From Polyangium jinanense (GTDB lineage Bacteria; Myxococcota; Polyangia; Polyangiales; Polyangiaceae): a stretch of DNA of 51,132 nucleotides. The position numbers and the translations under genes were made by a program. The notes beneath the pieces were generated by a model. It ran no database searches and was not told the origin of the DNA. It worked only from the letters and a program-made list of their open reading frames with translations. Of the stretch, positions 9,816 to 18,001 are shown one piece after another (position 1 is the stretch's first letter; each line of letters starts with the position of its first letter). The stretch spans positions 1 to 51,132 of the forward strand of contig NZ_JAGTJJ010000072.1 of NCBI RefSeq assembly GCF_028435365.1. The letters run 5' to 3'.

Positions 9816-9869
9816 GGTGCGCTTCTATCCACGGAAGCGTGCATCCGTCAACCCGGGTAAAACCTGGAC

Positions 9870-10815
9870 GCCTCACGTGCTCGCCTGCGTTCACGCTTGC
9901 GTCGAGCGGCGCCACGTGCTCGCCCATCGACGGCACGCCGTGCGCTCGACGGCAAGGCCGGCGCTCGATGTACCGACGAGCGGCGCACGCGCCACGTGCT
10001 CGCCTGCGTCCACGTTCGCGTCGAGCGGCGCCACGTGCTCGCCCGTCGACGTCACGCCGTGCGCTCGACGGCAAGGCCGGCGCTCGATGTCCCGACGAGC
10101 GGAGCATGCGCCACGTGCTCGCCTGCGTCCACGTTCGCGCCGAGCGGCGCACGCGTCACGTGCTCGCCTGCATCCACGTTCGCGTCGAGCGGCGCACGCG
10201 CCACGTGCTCGCCTGCATCCACGTTCGCGTCGAGCGGCGCCACTGCTCGCCCATCGACGGCACGCCGTGCGCTCGACGGCAAGGCCGGCGCTCGATGGTC
10301 CGACGAGCGGCGCACGCGCCACGTGCTCGCCTGCGTTCGCGTCGAGCGGCGCCACGTGCTCGCCCATCGACGGCACGCCGTGCGCTCGACGGCAAGGCCG
10401 GCGCTCGATGGTCCGACGAGCGGCGCACGCGCCACGTGCTCGCCTGCGTTCGCGTCGAGCGGCCACGTGCTCGCCCATCGACAGCACGCCGTGCGCTCGA
10501 CGCAAGGCCGGCGCTCGATGGTCCGACGAGCGGCTCACGCGCCCCGCGCTCGCCTGCGTCCACGTTCGCGTCGAGCGGCGCCACGTGCTCGCCCATCGAC
10601 GGCACGCCGTGCGCTCGACGGCAAGGCCGGCGCTCGATGGTCCGACGAGCGGCGCACGCGCCCCGCGCTCGCCTGCGTCCACGTTCGCGTCGAGCGGCGC
10701 CACGTGCTCGCCCATCGACGGCACGCCGTGCGCTCGACGGCAAGGCCGGCGCTCGATATCCCGACGAGCGGCGCACGCGCCACGTGCTCGCCTGTGTCCA
10801 GGTTCGCCGCGCTGG
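9870..10815. repeat. Second GC-rich tandem repeat array (family 2)
   Basis: About nine units of roughly 113 or 119 bp. Each contains GCCACGTGCTCGCC twice, TGCGTCCACGTTCGCGTCGA, CATCGACGGCACGCCGTGCG, CTCGACGGCAAGGCCGGCG and CTCGATGGTCCGACGAGCGG. The 113/119 length difference comes from loss of TCCACG in some units. The sequence is unrelated to family 1 apart from general composition. A CACGTG palindrome recurs twice per unit. The frame is not constant between unit types, so it is treated as non-coding. Confidence 0.85.
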
Positions 10816-10869
10816 CGCCTCATGTCATGATGTGACCGTCCGTACGCCCCGGAGCACGCGCCGAGGCAC

Positions 10870-11012
10870 CTCGCGAGGGGGTTCGGGGTTTCGTTCATCC
10901 GTTCCGGAATCGTTCCGGAATCGTTCCGAACCCCCTCGAAAGGGGGGTTTTGGGTAGGCTTGACAAGGGGAGGGGGTTGGGCTCACCCCCTGAAATCCCC
11001 GGATTTTCGCTG
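10870..11012. repeat. Three-hairpin structured element, copy 2
   Basis: Homologous to 6088-6230. The outer stem here is a perfect 12-bp GAGGGGGTTCGG / CCGAACCCCCTC (10875-10886 and 10926-10937) around the same CGTTCCGGAATCGTTCCGGA direct repeats. The second hairpin (about 10931-10946) is stronger than in copy 1 and is followed by GTTTT, so on the plus strand it resembles an intrinsic terminator. The third hairpin is degraded in this copy. It marks the right end of the repeat island before dnaJ. Confidence 0.7.
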
Positions 11013-11167
11013 CTCAGCTCGATCCGATTCCTCTGCCCCCCACACCCCCCGCTGGCTCGCCTCCACTTCGCGGAGCTCCGTTGCGGCTCGCCTTCGAACC
11101 GGGGCGTTCGAACCCGGGACGGGCACCGGAACGGGCTCGGGGCACGCGGTGGCGCTCGCTCCTTTGG

Positions 11168-11195
11168 TTGACAGCCCCTAGGGGCGACTTATCGT
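11168..11195 (+). promoter_or_regulatory. Candidate sigma-70 promoter of dnaJ
   Basis: A consensus TTGACA (11168-11173) is followed after 16 bases by TATCGT (11190-11195), about 50 bases before the dnaJ start codon. A CCCCTAGGGG palindrome lies in the spacer and might bind a regulator. This is the best promoter match in the intergenic region; it has no experimental support. Confidence 0.5.
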
Positions 11196-11241
11196 CTCAC
11201 GGCCCTGCGACCTGTGCGGGGCGTCCCTGTCGCCCGCGATC

Positions 11242-12357
11242 ATGAGTCAAAAACGGGATTTTTACGACGTCCTCGGACTGGCCAAGGAAGCTTCGGCCGA
11301 CGAGATCCGCAAAGCGTACAGGGCGGCTGCCCTCAAGAACCACCCGGACCGGAACCCGGGCGACAAGGAGGCTGAGGCGCGCTTCAAGGAAGCCACCGAG
11401 GCCTATCAAGTCCTGTCCGACGACCAGAAGCGCGCGCGTTACGACCGCTTCGGTCACGCCGGCGTCGAGGGCATGCCCGACATGGGCGGCCAGGACATCT
11501 TCACGCACTTCCAGGACATCTTCTCGGAGCTGTTCGGCGGCTTCGGCGGCGGCGGCGGCGGCTTCGCCGGACAACGTCGTTCGCGTGGTCCGGCGCGCGG
11601 GCAAGACCTCCGCGTCGAGCAACGCCTCACGCTGCGCGAGGCGATGACGGGCACGAAGCGCGAGGTCGTGCTGCGGACGCCGGTTGCCTGCGAGGAGTGC
11701 CAGGGCAGCGGCGCGAAGCCCGGCACGAAGCGCAAGACGTGCGGCACGTGCGAAGGCGCCGGGCAGGTGTCGACCGCGCGTGGGTTCGTCATGTTCACGC
11801 AGACCTGCCCCGAGTGCCGCGGTGAAGGCACGGTCGTGAAGACGCCGTGCCCCGCTTGCAACGGCGCCGGCGCGGTCGAGAAGTCGCGCAAGGTCGTGGT
11901 GAACTTCCCGGCCGGCATCGACGCCGGCCAGCGCCTCCGCGTGCCCGGACAAGGCATGCCCGGCGCGCTCGGCGGGCCTTCCGGCGACCTCTACGTCGAC
12001 GTCGACCTCCAGCCCGACGAGCGCTTCGAGCGCGACGGCGCCGACCTCGTCACGCGCGCGACCGTGTCGTTTGCCAGCGCGACGCTCGGCGGCGCGTCCG
12101 AGATCGAGCTGCCCGACGAGAGCACGGTGCGCGTCGACATCCCCGCGGGCACGCAGCCCGGCGAGGTGATCACCGTGCGCGGCAAGGGCATGCCGCGCGT
12201 CGATGGCCGCGGCCGCGGCTCGCTCCAGGTCGTCGTGCAGGTGCAGGTGCCGAAGAAGGTCTCGGCCCGCGCGCAGGAGCTCTTGAAGGAGCTTCAAGCC
12301 GAGCTCGGCCACGAGAACGAATCCGCCTCCGCGAAGAGCGCGGCGACGACGTCCTGA
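11242..12357 (+). CDS. dnaJ: Chaperone protein DnaJ
   Basis: The 371-aa length is normal for DnaJ. The J domain (1 to about 70) carries the HPD motif at H34-P35-D36, which stimulates the ATPase of DnaK. A Gly/Phe-rich stretch follows (about 95-115). The zinc-binding domain has four CxxCxGxG motifs: CEECQGSG, CGTCEGAG, CPECRGEG and CPACNGAG. The C-terminal substrate-binding domains contain the GDLYVDVDLQ segment. It acts in the cytoplasm with DnaK and GrpE, holding unfolded proteins. No dnaK or grpE lies next to it. A sigma-70-like promoter lies just upstream. Confidence 0.97.
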   Translation: MSQKRDFYDVLGLAKEASADEIRKAYRAAALKNHPDRNPGDKEAEARFKEATEAYQVLSDDQKRARYDRFGHAGVEGMPDMGGQDIFTHFQDIFSELFGGFGGGGGGFAGQRRSRGPARGQDLRVEQRLTLREAMTGTKREVVLRTPVACEECQGSGAKPGTKRKTCGTCEGAGQVSTARGFVMFTQTCPECRGEGTVVKTPCPACNGAGAVEKSRKVVVNFPAGIDAGQRLRVPGQGMPGALGGPSGDLYVDVDLQPDERFERDGADLVTRATVSFASATLGGASEIELPDESTVRVDIPAGTQPGEVITVRGKGMPRVDGRGRGSLQVVVQVQVPKKVSARAQELLKELQAELGHENESASAKSAATTS

Positions 12358-12361
12358 GCTT

Positions 12362-13546
12362 CTAGGCGTCCGACAGTCCCAGCCAGGCCCCGAGGCACGC
12401 GAGCCCGAATGCGAGCGGCGCGCACGCGAGGGCGATCACCACCGCCACCGGCGCCGCGAGCCCGAGCAGAACGATCGCCCCGCCGATCGCCAGGAGCGCG
12501 CTGATCGCCGGTTCGAGCACGCTCCGCGTCGCCGATGCGCGCGCCACGATCCACCCCGCGAACAGGAACGACAAGAGCGCCGCGCTCGCCAGGAGGAGCA
12601 GCGGCGCGATCGCGTTCGACGCGTCCCGATCGATGGCCGCGAACTCGAAGCCGAGCCTTCGACCGAGCAGCACCGCGCCCACCAGCATCGCCGTGATCAC
12701 GCCCGTCGTCACGAGCATGCCGAGCCCGATCCAGAAGAACGAAATCGGCCGCTCCGAGCGCTTCAGCGCCTCGCGCATCGCTCGCAGCGACGGCGGCGCG
12801 AGGGGCAAGAGGCGCGCCTTCTTCGGCTCGTGCTCGCGCTCGCGCGCCTCGATCTTCGGTTTGTCCGTGCCCCGCTGCAGCACGTCGCGGAAGGCGAGCC
12901 AGGCGATCCCCGCGGCGAACGCGAGGATCGGCAGCGTCGCGAGCAGCGCCGCCGGCCCCCGGGCAAACGCGACGTGGTGCGCGACCGCGTTGCCGCCCGC
13001 GGCGCAGACCCACGCCCCGTTGAACCAGCCGCCGCCCATGCGGCCTTGCTTGTCGCGGCCGAGCGCGAAGCCCCACCACGTCGCGAGACACGTCGCCGTG
13101 AGCGTCGTCAGCGCCGTGCGCGCCGGCGCGATGAGCGAGAACGGCTGCCCGATCAGGAACAGCGCGCTCTTCAGCGTCATGAACCCGAGCGCCGCGGCCG
13201 TCGCGTACGCGATCGCGTCGATCGGCCGATGTTGCCCCACGCGCAGCCGAAACGCAGGCGTCGTCGCCGCGACCTTGAGCGCCTCTTCGAGCGGCGCGGC
13301 CACGAGGTAGGCGTACACGAGCGCCGCGAGATCGATCCCCACGCCGACCTTGCGCGGCCCGAGCAGACCCGTCAGCGCGCGCTCGCAGAGCTCGGCCGGG
13401 ATGCACGCGAGCATGCCGAGCGCGAACGTCGCGACGACCGAGCGGGGGCTCGACGGCCGCAACGTTTCGCGCGAGGCAAACCCCACGTACAGCGCGACGG
13501 GCGCCGCGAGCGCGAGGAGGCCGATGAGGATCTGGAGGGCGAGCAA
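12362..13546 (-). CDS. PrsW-family intramembrane protease-like protein
   Basis: This is a 394-aa polytopic membrane protein. The PLEEALK sequence (E87/E88/K91) matches the EExxK motif of PrsW (M82) glutamic proteases. GNAVAHHVAF would supply the His-containing helix. The second PrsW motif, FxxxE, reads FMTLK here, so a key acid appears to be missing and activity is uncertain. A charged cytoplasmic loop (about 215-240, KPKIEARERE) and further TM helices make up the C-terminal half. The start is TTG at 13546, a few bases after the stop of the upstream gene, so it is the last gene of the yacG-OMP-prsW-like minus-strand cluster. PrsW proteins act on anti-sigma factors; no such partner is seen here. 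Confidence 0.7.
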   Translation of the reverse strand: MLALQILIGLLALAAPVALYVGFASRETLRPSSPRSVVATFALGMLACIPAELCERALTGLLGPRKVGVGIDLAALVYAYLVAAPLEEALKVAATTPAFRLRVGQHRPIDAIAYATAAALGFMTLKSALFLIGQPFSLIAPARTALTTLTATCLATWWGFALGRDKQGRMGGGWFNGAWVCAAGGNAVAHHVAFARGPAALLATLPILAFAAGIAWLAFRDVLQRGTDKPKIEAREREHEPKKARLLPLAPPSLRAMREALKRSERPISFFWIGLGMLVTTGVITAMLVGAVLLGRRLGFEFAAIDRDASNAIAPLLLLASAALLSFLFAGWIVARASATRSVLEPAISALLAIGGAIVLLGLAAPVAVVIALACAPLAFGLACLGAWLGLSDA

Positions 13547-13550
13547 CGTC

Positions 13551-14375
13551 CTAGAAGTGCAGCCCGAGCACGGCGGTGCCGGTCACTGCGGCACCGTAGC
13601 TCGAACCCTCGGCCTTGAGCACCTCCGCGCGGGCTTGCTGGAGGGTCGAGAGGTTCGGATCGCTCTGGATCTCCGTGACCTTCGAGGGATCGAGGCCCGG
13701 GCGCGTCAGGCCGAGGACCTCGGCGCTCGCGCTCACGCCGAGCGAGAAGATCGGCGTGATGTAGTAGTCGAGCCCGGCCTGGGCGCGCACGTAAAACCCG
13801 TGGATCTGCGTGTTCTGCAGGGCCGTCGCCGCCGCGCCGCTCTGCAGCGCGCTCTTGAAGCTGCCGAGCGCCGTGTAGCCGCCGCCGAGCTCGAAGTGCG
13901 GCTCGAGGTTGCCGAGCGGCAGGTGCAGGCCGAGCTCGCCGCCGACGCTGAAGAGGTCCCACGTGTTGAAGAAGCCCACGCGTCCGCGCGCGCCGAGCGT
14001 GATGAAGAGCAGCCGCACGCCGAGCCCCGCGCCGATCACCGGGCCGCTTGCTTGCGTCTCGATGAACCCTGCGCTGAAGCTCTCCTCGTCGATGTTGAAG
14101 GTCCGGAGACCCACGTGCTGGAAGCCGCCTTCGGCCTCCAGGTAAACCCACTCGAGGCCGCGGCCCGAGTCGCTCTTCTTCGCGTCGTCGAGGTCTTGCG
14201 ACGTCTCCGAGGCCGCCGAGGCCTGGCTTTGCGCGGGCGCCATCGGCGGCGGCGGCGAAAGCCCTCCGGCCGACATGTCCTGTGCTTCTGCGGTCCTTAC
14301 GTAAGCCAAGGATACGAGCAAGACCGCGGAGGCGAGCGTGATCCCGGCGAGCCGGGTCGTGCGTTTCGTCGTCAC
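13551..14375 (-). CDS. Secreted, probably outer-membrane beta-barrel protein
   Basis: This is a 274-aa protein. A signal peptide (about 1-31, ending AEA) is followed by a Gln/Ser/Asp linker. Alternating hydrophobic strands with Gly and aromatic residues follow (GGFQHVGLRT, LGVRLLFITLGARGRVGFF, LGLHLPLGNLEPHFELGGGYTA, AQAGLDYYITPIFSLGVSAS), and it ends in LGLHF with a terminal Phe, the signature of BAM substrates. No enzyme motif is visible. The start is GTG at 14375, overlapping the yacG stop (GTGA), so the two genes are translationally coupled. Function in the outer membrane is unknown. Confidence 0.7.
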   Translation of the reverse strand: MTTKRTTRLAGITLASAVLLVSLAYVRTAEAQDMSAGGLSPPPPMAPAQSQASAASETSQDLDDAKKSDSGRGLEWVYLEAEGGFQHVGLRTFNIDEESFSAGFIETQASGPVIGAGLGVRLLFITLGARGRVGFFNTWDLFSVGGELGLHLPLGNLEPHFELGGGYTALGSFKSALQSGAAATALQNTQIHGFYVRAQAGLDYYITPIFSLGVSASAEVLGLTRPGLDPSKVTEIQSDPNLSTLQQARAEVLKAEGSSYGAAVTGTAVLGLHF

Positions 14376-14605
14376 GTTTCTTCGTCTCCCTTCGGTTCGT
14401 CGGTGTCGTCGTCCCTGCGCGCCCCTTCGCCCTCCAGCGTACTCGTGTCGACGGGCGGGCCTGGCACACGGTAGGCACCCGTGAGCCAACGCTCCAGGTC
14501 GAGCACCTTGCACCGTGCCGAGCAGAAGGGCCGCGCAGGGTTGTCGGGCCCGAGCACGGCCTCGCGGCCGCACTGCGGGCAAGTCGATCGGGAGGATGCT
14601 CCCAT
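14372..14605 (-). CDS. yacG: YacG-like zinc-binding protein
   Basis: This 77-aa protein has the pattern C9-P-Q-C12-G, then C28-S-A-R-C32-K, followed by DLERWLTGAYRVPG. It is the zinc-finger arrangement of YacG, which in E. coli binds DNA gyrase and inhibits it. The tail after about residue 50 is acidic and low in complexity, like other YacG tails. The start at 14605 (MGASSRS) was chosen because the family begins a few residues before the first Cys. It overlaps the next gene by 4 bases. Confidence 0.85.
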   Translation of the reverse strand: MGASSRSTCPQCGREAVLGPDNPARPFCSARCKVLDLERWLTGAYRVPGPPVDTSTLEGEGARRDDDTDEPKGDEET

Positions 14606-14658
14606 GATGGCTGCTAACGTAGCAGCCTCCCGGGCGAGCATGTAGCCTCGGGGGCATC

Positions 14659-16449
14659 ATGCGCTCGTGGAACCGAGCCGCGGCATTCGTGCTCGCCGCG
14701 GCGCTGCCTCTCGGATGTGCGGGTCGCGCCGACCTCGCCACCACCCTCGAAGACGAGGACGCCGATGCTTCCGTCCCGCCGATCGACATGGGTCCGCCCC
14801 CCGCGGCCGCCCGCGCGGACAAGCTTGATCTCCTGCTCGTCGTGGACAACTCGCGCAACCTCGACGCGGCGCACGGCCTCCTCGTCGAGACGTTGCCTTA
14901 CCTGCTCGACCGGCTCACGCGCCCTGCTTGCGTGAACGGCTTCGGCACCGTCGTCTCCGAGACGGCGAGCCTCGAGGAGCCTTGCCCCGTCGGCGTGCGG
15001 GATTTCGCGCCTGTCAGGGACATTCACATCGGCGTGATCTCCACGAGCATCGGCGGCCACGGCGCGGACGTCTGCAGCCCCGCGAGCCCGAGCTTCGACC
15101 CGACGGCCAACGATCGCGCGCGGCTCCTGACCCGCGCGGCGAGCGGAGGCGCCGTGCCCACGTGGGAGAACAAGGGCTTCCTCGCGTGGGATCCGGGCCA
15201 GTCGTCGAGCCCGCCGGGCGACGCGGATCTCGGCGCGGTCGGCGCGAAGCTCGCGGAGATCGCGGGCGGCGTCGGCACGAAGGGCTGCGGCTACGAGGCG
15301 CAGCTCGAGAGCATCTACCGCTTCCTCGTCGACCCCGAGCCGTACCTCGACATCTCGGTGGTCGACAACAAGGCCGTTCCGAGCGGTGTCGACGACGTGC
15401 TCCTCCAGCAACGTGCGGACTTCCTCCGCCCCGACTCGCTCGTCGCCGTCCTCCTGCTCACGGACGAGGACGACTGCTCGACGCGCGACGGCGGCCAGTT
15501 CTTCGCCGTCAACCAGGCCCTCGGGACCGACGGAAAACCCTTCCGCATGCCGCGCGGACGCAGCGTGTGCGCGGAGGCGCCGAACGATCCTTGCTGCGTC
15601 TCCTGCGCGCAGCCCGCGCCTTCGGGCTGCCTCGCCACGGAGCTCGATCCCGCGTGCACCACGCCCGTCGAGGGGATCGAGGATCCCTTGAACCTCCGCT
15701 GCTTCGATCAGAAGCGGCGCTTCGGCATCGACTTCCTCTACCCGACCTCGCGCTACGTCGACGGCTTCACGAGCGACGTCGTCCCGAACCGCGCGGGCGA
15801 GCTCGTGAAGAACCCGCTCTTCGCGAGCGGCCGTGCAAGCGAGCTCGTCTTCTTCGCCGGCATCCTCGGCGTGCCGTGGCAGGACATCGCGGTCGATCCC
15901 AAGTCGCTCGCGATGGGCGTGCGCCCCGCGACGGAGCTCGACTGGTCGCTCCTCCTCGGCGATCCCAAGACCGGCGAGCTGCCCGCCGATCCCCTGATGC
16001 GGCCCTCGATCGATCCGCGCGACGGCATCCATCCGCTCACGGGCGTCCCGCTCGCACCGCCTTCGGCGACGAGCGCGCTCGCGAACCCGATCAACGGGCA
16101 CGAGCGCACGATCCAAGGCCGCGACGACCTCCAGTACGCGTGCATCTTCCCGCTGCGCGTGCCCAAGGAGTGCACAGGCCAGACCGACTGCGAGTGCGCG
16201 GGCATCGACGCCCCGACGAACCCCATCTGCCAGGCGCCCGACGGCAGCTTCGGCTCGACGCAGCGCTTCGCCCGCGCCGTGCCCGCCACGCGCCCGCTCG
16301 CCGTCATGAAGGAGCTCGGCACGCAGGCCGTCGTCGCCTCGATCTGCGCCGACAAGGTGAGCTCGCCCGTGCAGCCGACCTTCGGCTACAAACCCGCCGT
16401 CGACGTGCTGCTCCGCTCGATCCGCCGGAGGCTCGAACCCGGCGGCTGA
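14659..16449 (+). CDS. Lipoprotein with VWA-like domain
   Basis: This is a 596-aa protein. Its signal peptide ends in a lipobox (ALPLGC, Cys at about 20), so it should be lipid-anchored and exported. LDLLLVVDNSRNL (about 56-68) looks like the first strand and metal-binding loop of a von Willebrand factor A domain (DxSxS variant DNSxN), and AVLLLTDEDDCST (about 268-280) is the later conserved strand with acidic residues. Many Cys pairs suggest disulfides. This long-insertion VWA lipoprotein type recurs in myxobacterial genomes. No partner gene is evident; it is convergent with the HtrA gene. Confidence 0.65.
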   Translation: MRSWNRAAAFVLAAALPLGCAGRADLATTLEDEDADASVPPIDMGPPPAAARADKLDLLLVVDNSRNLDAAHGLLVETLPYLLDRLTRPACVNGFGTVVSETASLEEPCPVGVRDFAPVRDIHIGVISTSIGGHGADVCSPASPSFDPTANDRARLLTRAASGGAVPTWENKGFLAWDPGQSSSPPGDADLGAVGAKLAEIAGGVGTKGCGYEAQLESIYRFLVDPEPYLDISVVDNKAVPSGVDDVLLQQRADFLRPDSLVAVLLLTDEDDCSTRDGGQFFAVNQALGTDGKPFRMPRGRSVCAEAPNDPCCVSCAQPAPSGCLATELDPACTTPVEGIEDPLNLRCFDQKRRFGIDFLYPTSRYVDGFTSDVVPNRAGELVKNPLFASGRASELVFFAGILGVPWQDIAVDPKSLAMGVRPATELDWSLLLGDPKTGELPADPLMRPSIDPRDGIHPLTGVPLAPPSATSALANPINGHERTIQGRDDLQYACIFPLRVPKECTGQTDCECAGIDAPTNPICQAPDGSFGSTQRFARAVPATRPLAVMKELGTQAVVASICADKVSSPVQPTFGYKPAVDVLLRSIRRRLEPGG

Positions 16450-16452
16450 GCT

Positions 16453-17835
16453 TTACTCCACACGCACCGCCGCGTAGAGCGCCTCGCCGTCACGGCGCAG
16501 CCGCACGAGCAAGGTCCCCGGCCGCTTCGCCTTGTCGACCAAGCGCAAGAAGTCCGCGCCGTGCTCGATCCGCTGGCCGTTCACCTCCACGACCACGTCG
16601 CCCACTTCGAGCTCGCCCGCCGCGGCGCCGCGTGGATCGAGCCCGTCGATGCGCGCGCCGCCGCCGAGCGCGTCGCTCACCGACACGCCGATCGTCTTGC
16701 GCGGGCCTATGTCCTCGGGTTTCTGCGCCGGCTTCTCCTCGGACTCGGGCTTGGCCAGCACCACGCGCTTGACCCGCTCGTCCTTGCCGTGCCGGACGAC
16801 GAGCCGCATCGACTCGCCGGGCTTTCGGTGCCCGAGCATCCGCGCGAGCTCGGCCGCCTGCTCGATCGGCTCTTCGTCCGCCGAAAGGATCACGTCGCCC
16901 GGCTCGATGCCGACCTTCTCCGCCGGCCCGCCCGCCTCCACGTCGGTCACGAGCGCGCCCGTCGGCCCCGGCAGCGAGAGCGCGCGCGCGAGGTCGTGCG
17001 AGATTGCCTGGAACGCGACGCCGAGCACGCCGCGCGACACGCGCCCCTCGTCGCGCAGCTCCGGGATGATGGCGCGCACGTCGTCGATGGGGATCGCGAA
17101 GCCGATGCCCTGCCCGCGCGCGTGGATGACCGTGCTCACGCCGACGACGCGGCCGTGCCCGTCGAAGACCGGGCCGCCGCTCGACCCGGGGTTGATGCTC
17201 GCGTCCGTCTGGATGAGGTGGTCGAAGGGCCCGAGGCCGAGCACGCGCTCCTTCGCGCTCACGATCCCGAGCGTCACCGTGTGCCGGAGGCCAAACGGGC
17301 TCCCGATGGCCACGAGGTAGTCGCCCACGCGGAGCGCCTCGCTCGTCCCGAACTGCGCCACGGGCAGGCCCGTCGCGCCGCGCAGCGCGAGCAGCGCCAC
17401 GTCGAGCTTCTCGTCTTCCCCGAGCACCGAGGCTTCGTGCTCACGCCCATCCGCGAGCTGCACCCGCACCCGCTCGGCGCCGTGCACCACGTGCGCGTTC
17501 GTCACGACGAGCCCGTCGGGGCTCACGATGAAGCCCGATCCCAGAGACCGCTCGATCGAGCGTGACGTCCCACCGGCGCGCACGCGCTGCGGGTCTTCGC
17601 GCTCCTCGGATCCGCGTGTGGCCGCGACGCTCACCACGGTCGGCCGCACGTGCTCGACGAGGGCCGAGATGTCGAGCGCGACGCCCGCCTCTCCCGGCGG
17701 GGCCGGGGGCAACACCGCCGCCGCGGTGGGCGTGAAGGCGCGGTCATGCGTGGTCGCATCGGCGCGGTTGCTGCAAGCCGGAACCCCCTGAGAGAGGGCC
17801 AGGCCAAGCGTGAAGGCCAGCGCGGAGGACGTCAT
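16453..17835 (-). CDS. HtrA/DegP-type serine protease, lipoprotein
   Basis: This is a 460-aa periplasmic quality-control protease. A signal peptide with Cys at residue 21 (GVPAC) suggests lipid anchoring. The trypsin-like domain has the catalytic triad H115 (TNAHVV), D145 (LDVALL) and S219 (NPGSSGGP). Two PDZ domains follow (about 265-360 and 375-455), separated by a Lys/Glu/Pro-rich linker. The start ATG 17835 was chosen over an upstream in-frame ATG because it opens the signal peptide and the upstream sequence lies in a repeat. HtrA proteins degrade misfolded envelope proteins and may cleave anti-sigma factors; the specific target is unknown. Confidence 0.92.
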   Translation of the reverse strand: MTSSALAFTLGLALSQGVPACSNRADATTHDRAFTPTAAAVLPPAPPGEAGVALDISALVEHVRPTVVSVAATRGSEEREDPQRVRAGGTSRSIERSLGSGFIVSPDGLVVTNAHVVHGAERVRVQLADGREHEASVLGEDEKLDVALLALRGATGLPVAQFGTSEALRVGDYLVAIGSPFGLRHTVTLGIVSAKERVLGLGPFDHLIQTDASINPGSSGGPVFDGHGRVVGVSTVIHARGQGIGFAIPIDDVRAIIPELRDEGRVSRGVLGVAFQAISHDLARALSLPGPTGALVTDVEAGGPAEKVGIEPGDVILSADEEPIEQAAELARMLGHRKPGESMRLVVRHGKDERVKRVVLAKPESEEKPAQKPEDIGPRKTIGVSVSDALGGGARIDGLDPRGAAAGELEVGDVVVEVNGQRIEHGADFLRLVDKAKRPGTLLVRLRRDGEALYAAVRVE

Positions 17836-17873
17836 GGACGGCACGTAGAGCCGTCCCCTTGGGTCGCAAGCGA

Positions 17874-17984
17874 GCCTCACCCACCCCAACCCTCCCTCTC
17901 CACCCGGTGGAGAGGGAGGGAGCGCACGCATGCGCCCGTTTCTCCCCCTCTCCGCCGCGCGGAGAGGGGGTTAGGGGGTGAGGT
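17874..17984. repeat. Intergenic inverted-repeat element (CCTCACCC...GGGTGAGG type)
   Basis: Two perfect hairpins: a 15-bp stem (17890-17904 with 17906-17920) and a 12-bp stem CCCCCTCTCCGC / GCGGAGAGGGGG (17944-17955 and 17959-17970). The ends read GCCTCACCC... and ...GGGGTGAGGTC, themselves inverted. The second hairpin recurs exactly, apart from its loop, at 51079-51105. This type of CTCACCCC/AACCC-CTCTCC element is widespread in bacterial genomes as a MITE- or REP-like repeat. It separates the htrA start from the TonB-like gene stop. Confidence 0.8.
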
Positions 17985-18001
17985 CAGCGTGGGGAGTGAG
18001 C

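Noticed and set aside
9870..10815. Family-2 array as a tandem array of regulatory E-box-like sites with a known regulator
   Set aside because: CACGTG recurs, but there is no evidence of a bacterial protein using it here; composition alone makes such palindromes likely.
11197..12312. 371-aa minus-strand frame opposite dnaJ
   Set aside because: Exact antisense of dnaJ with His/Arg/Leu-rich low-information sequence.
12830..14474. Arg/Glu-rich plus-strand frames opposite the PrsW-like and outer-membrane protein genes
   Set aside because: Antisense shadows of real genes with no ribosome binding site or domain.
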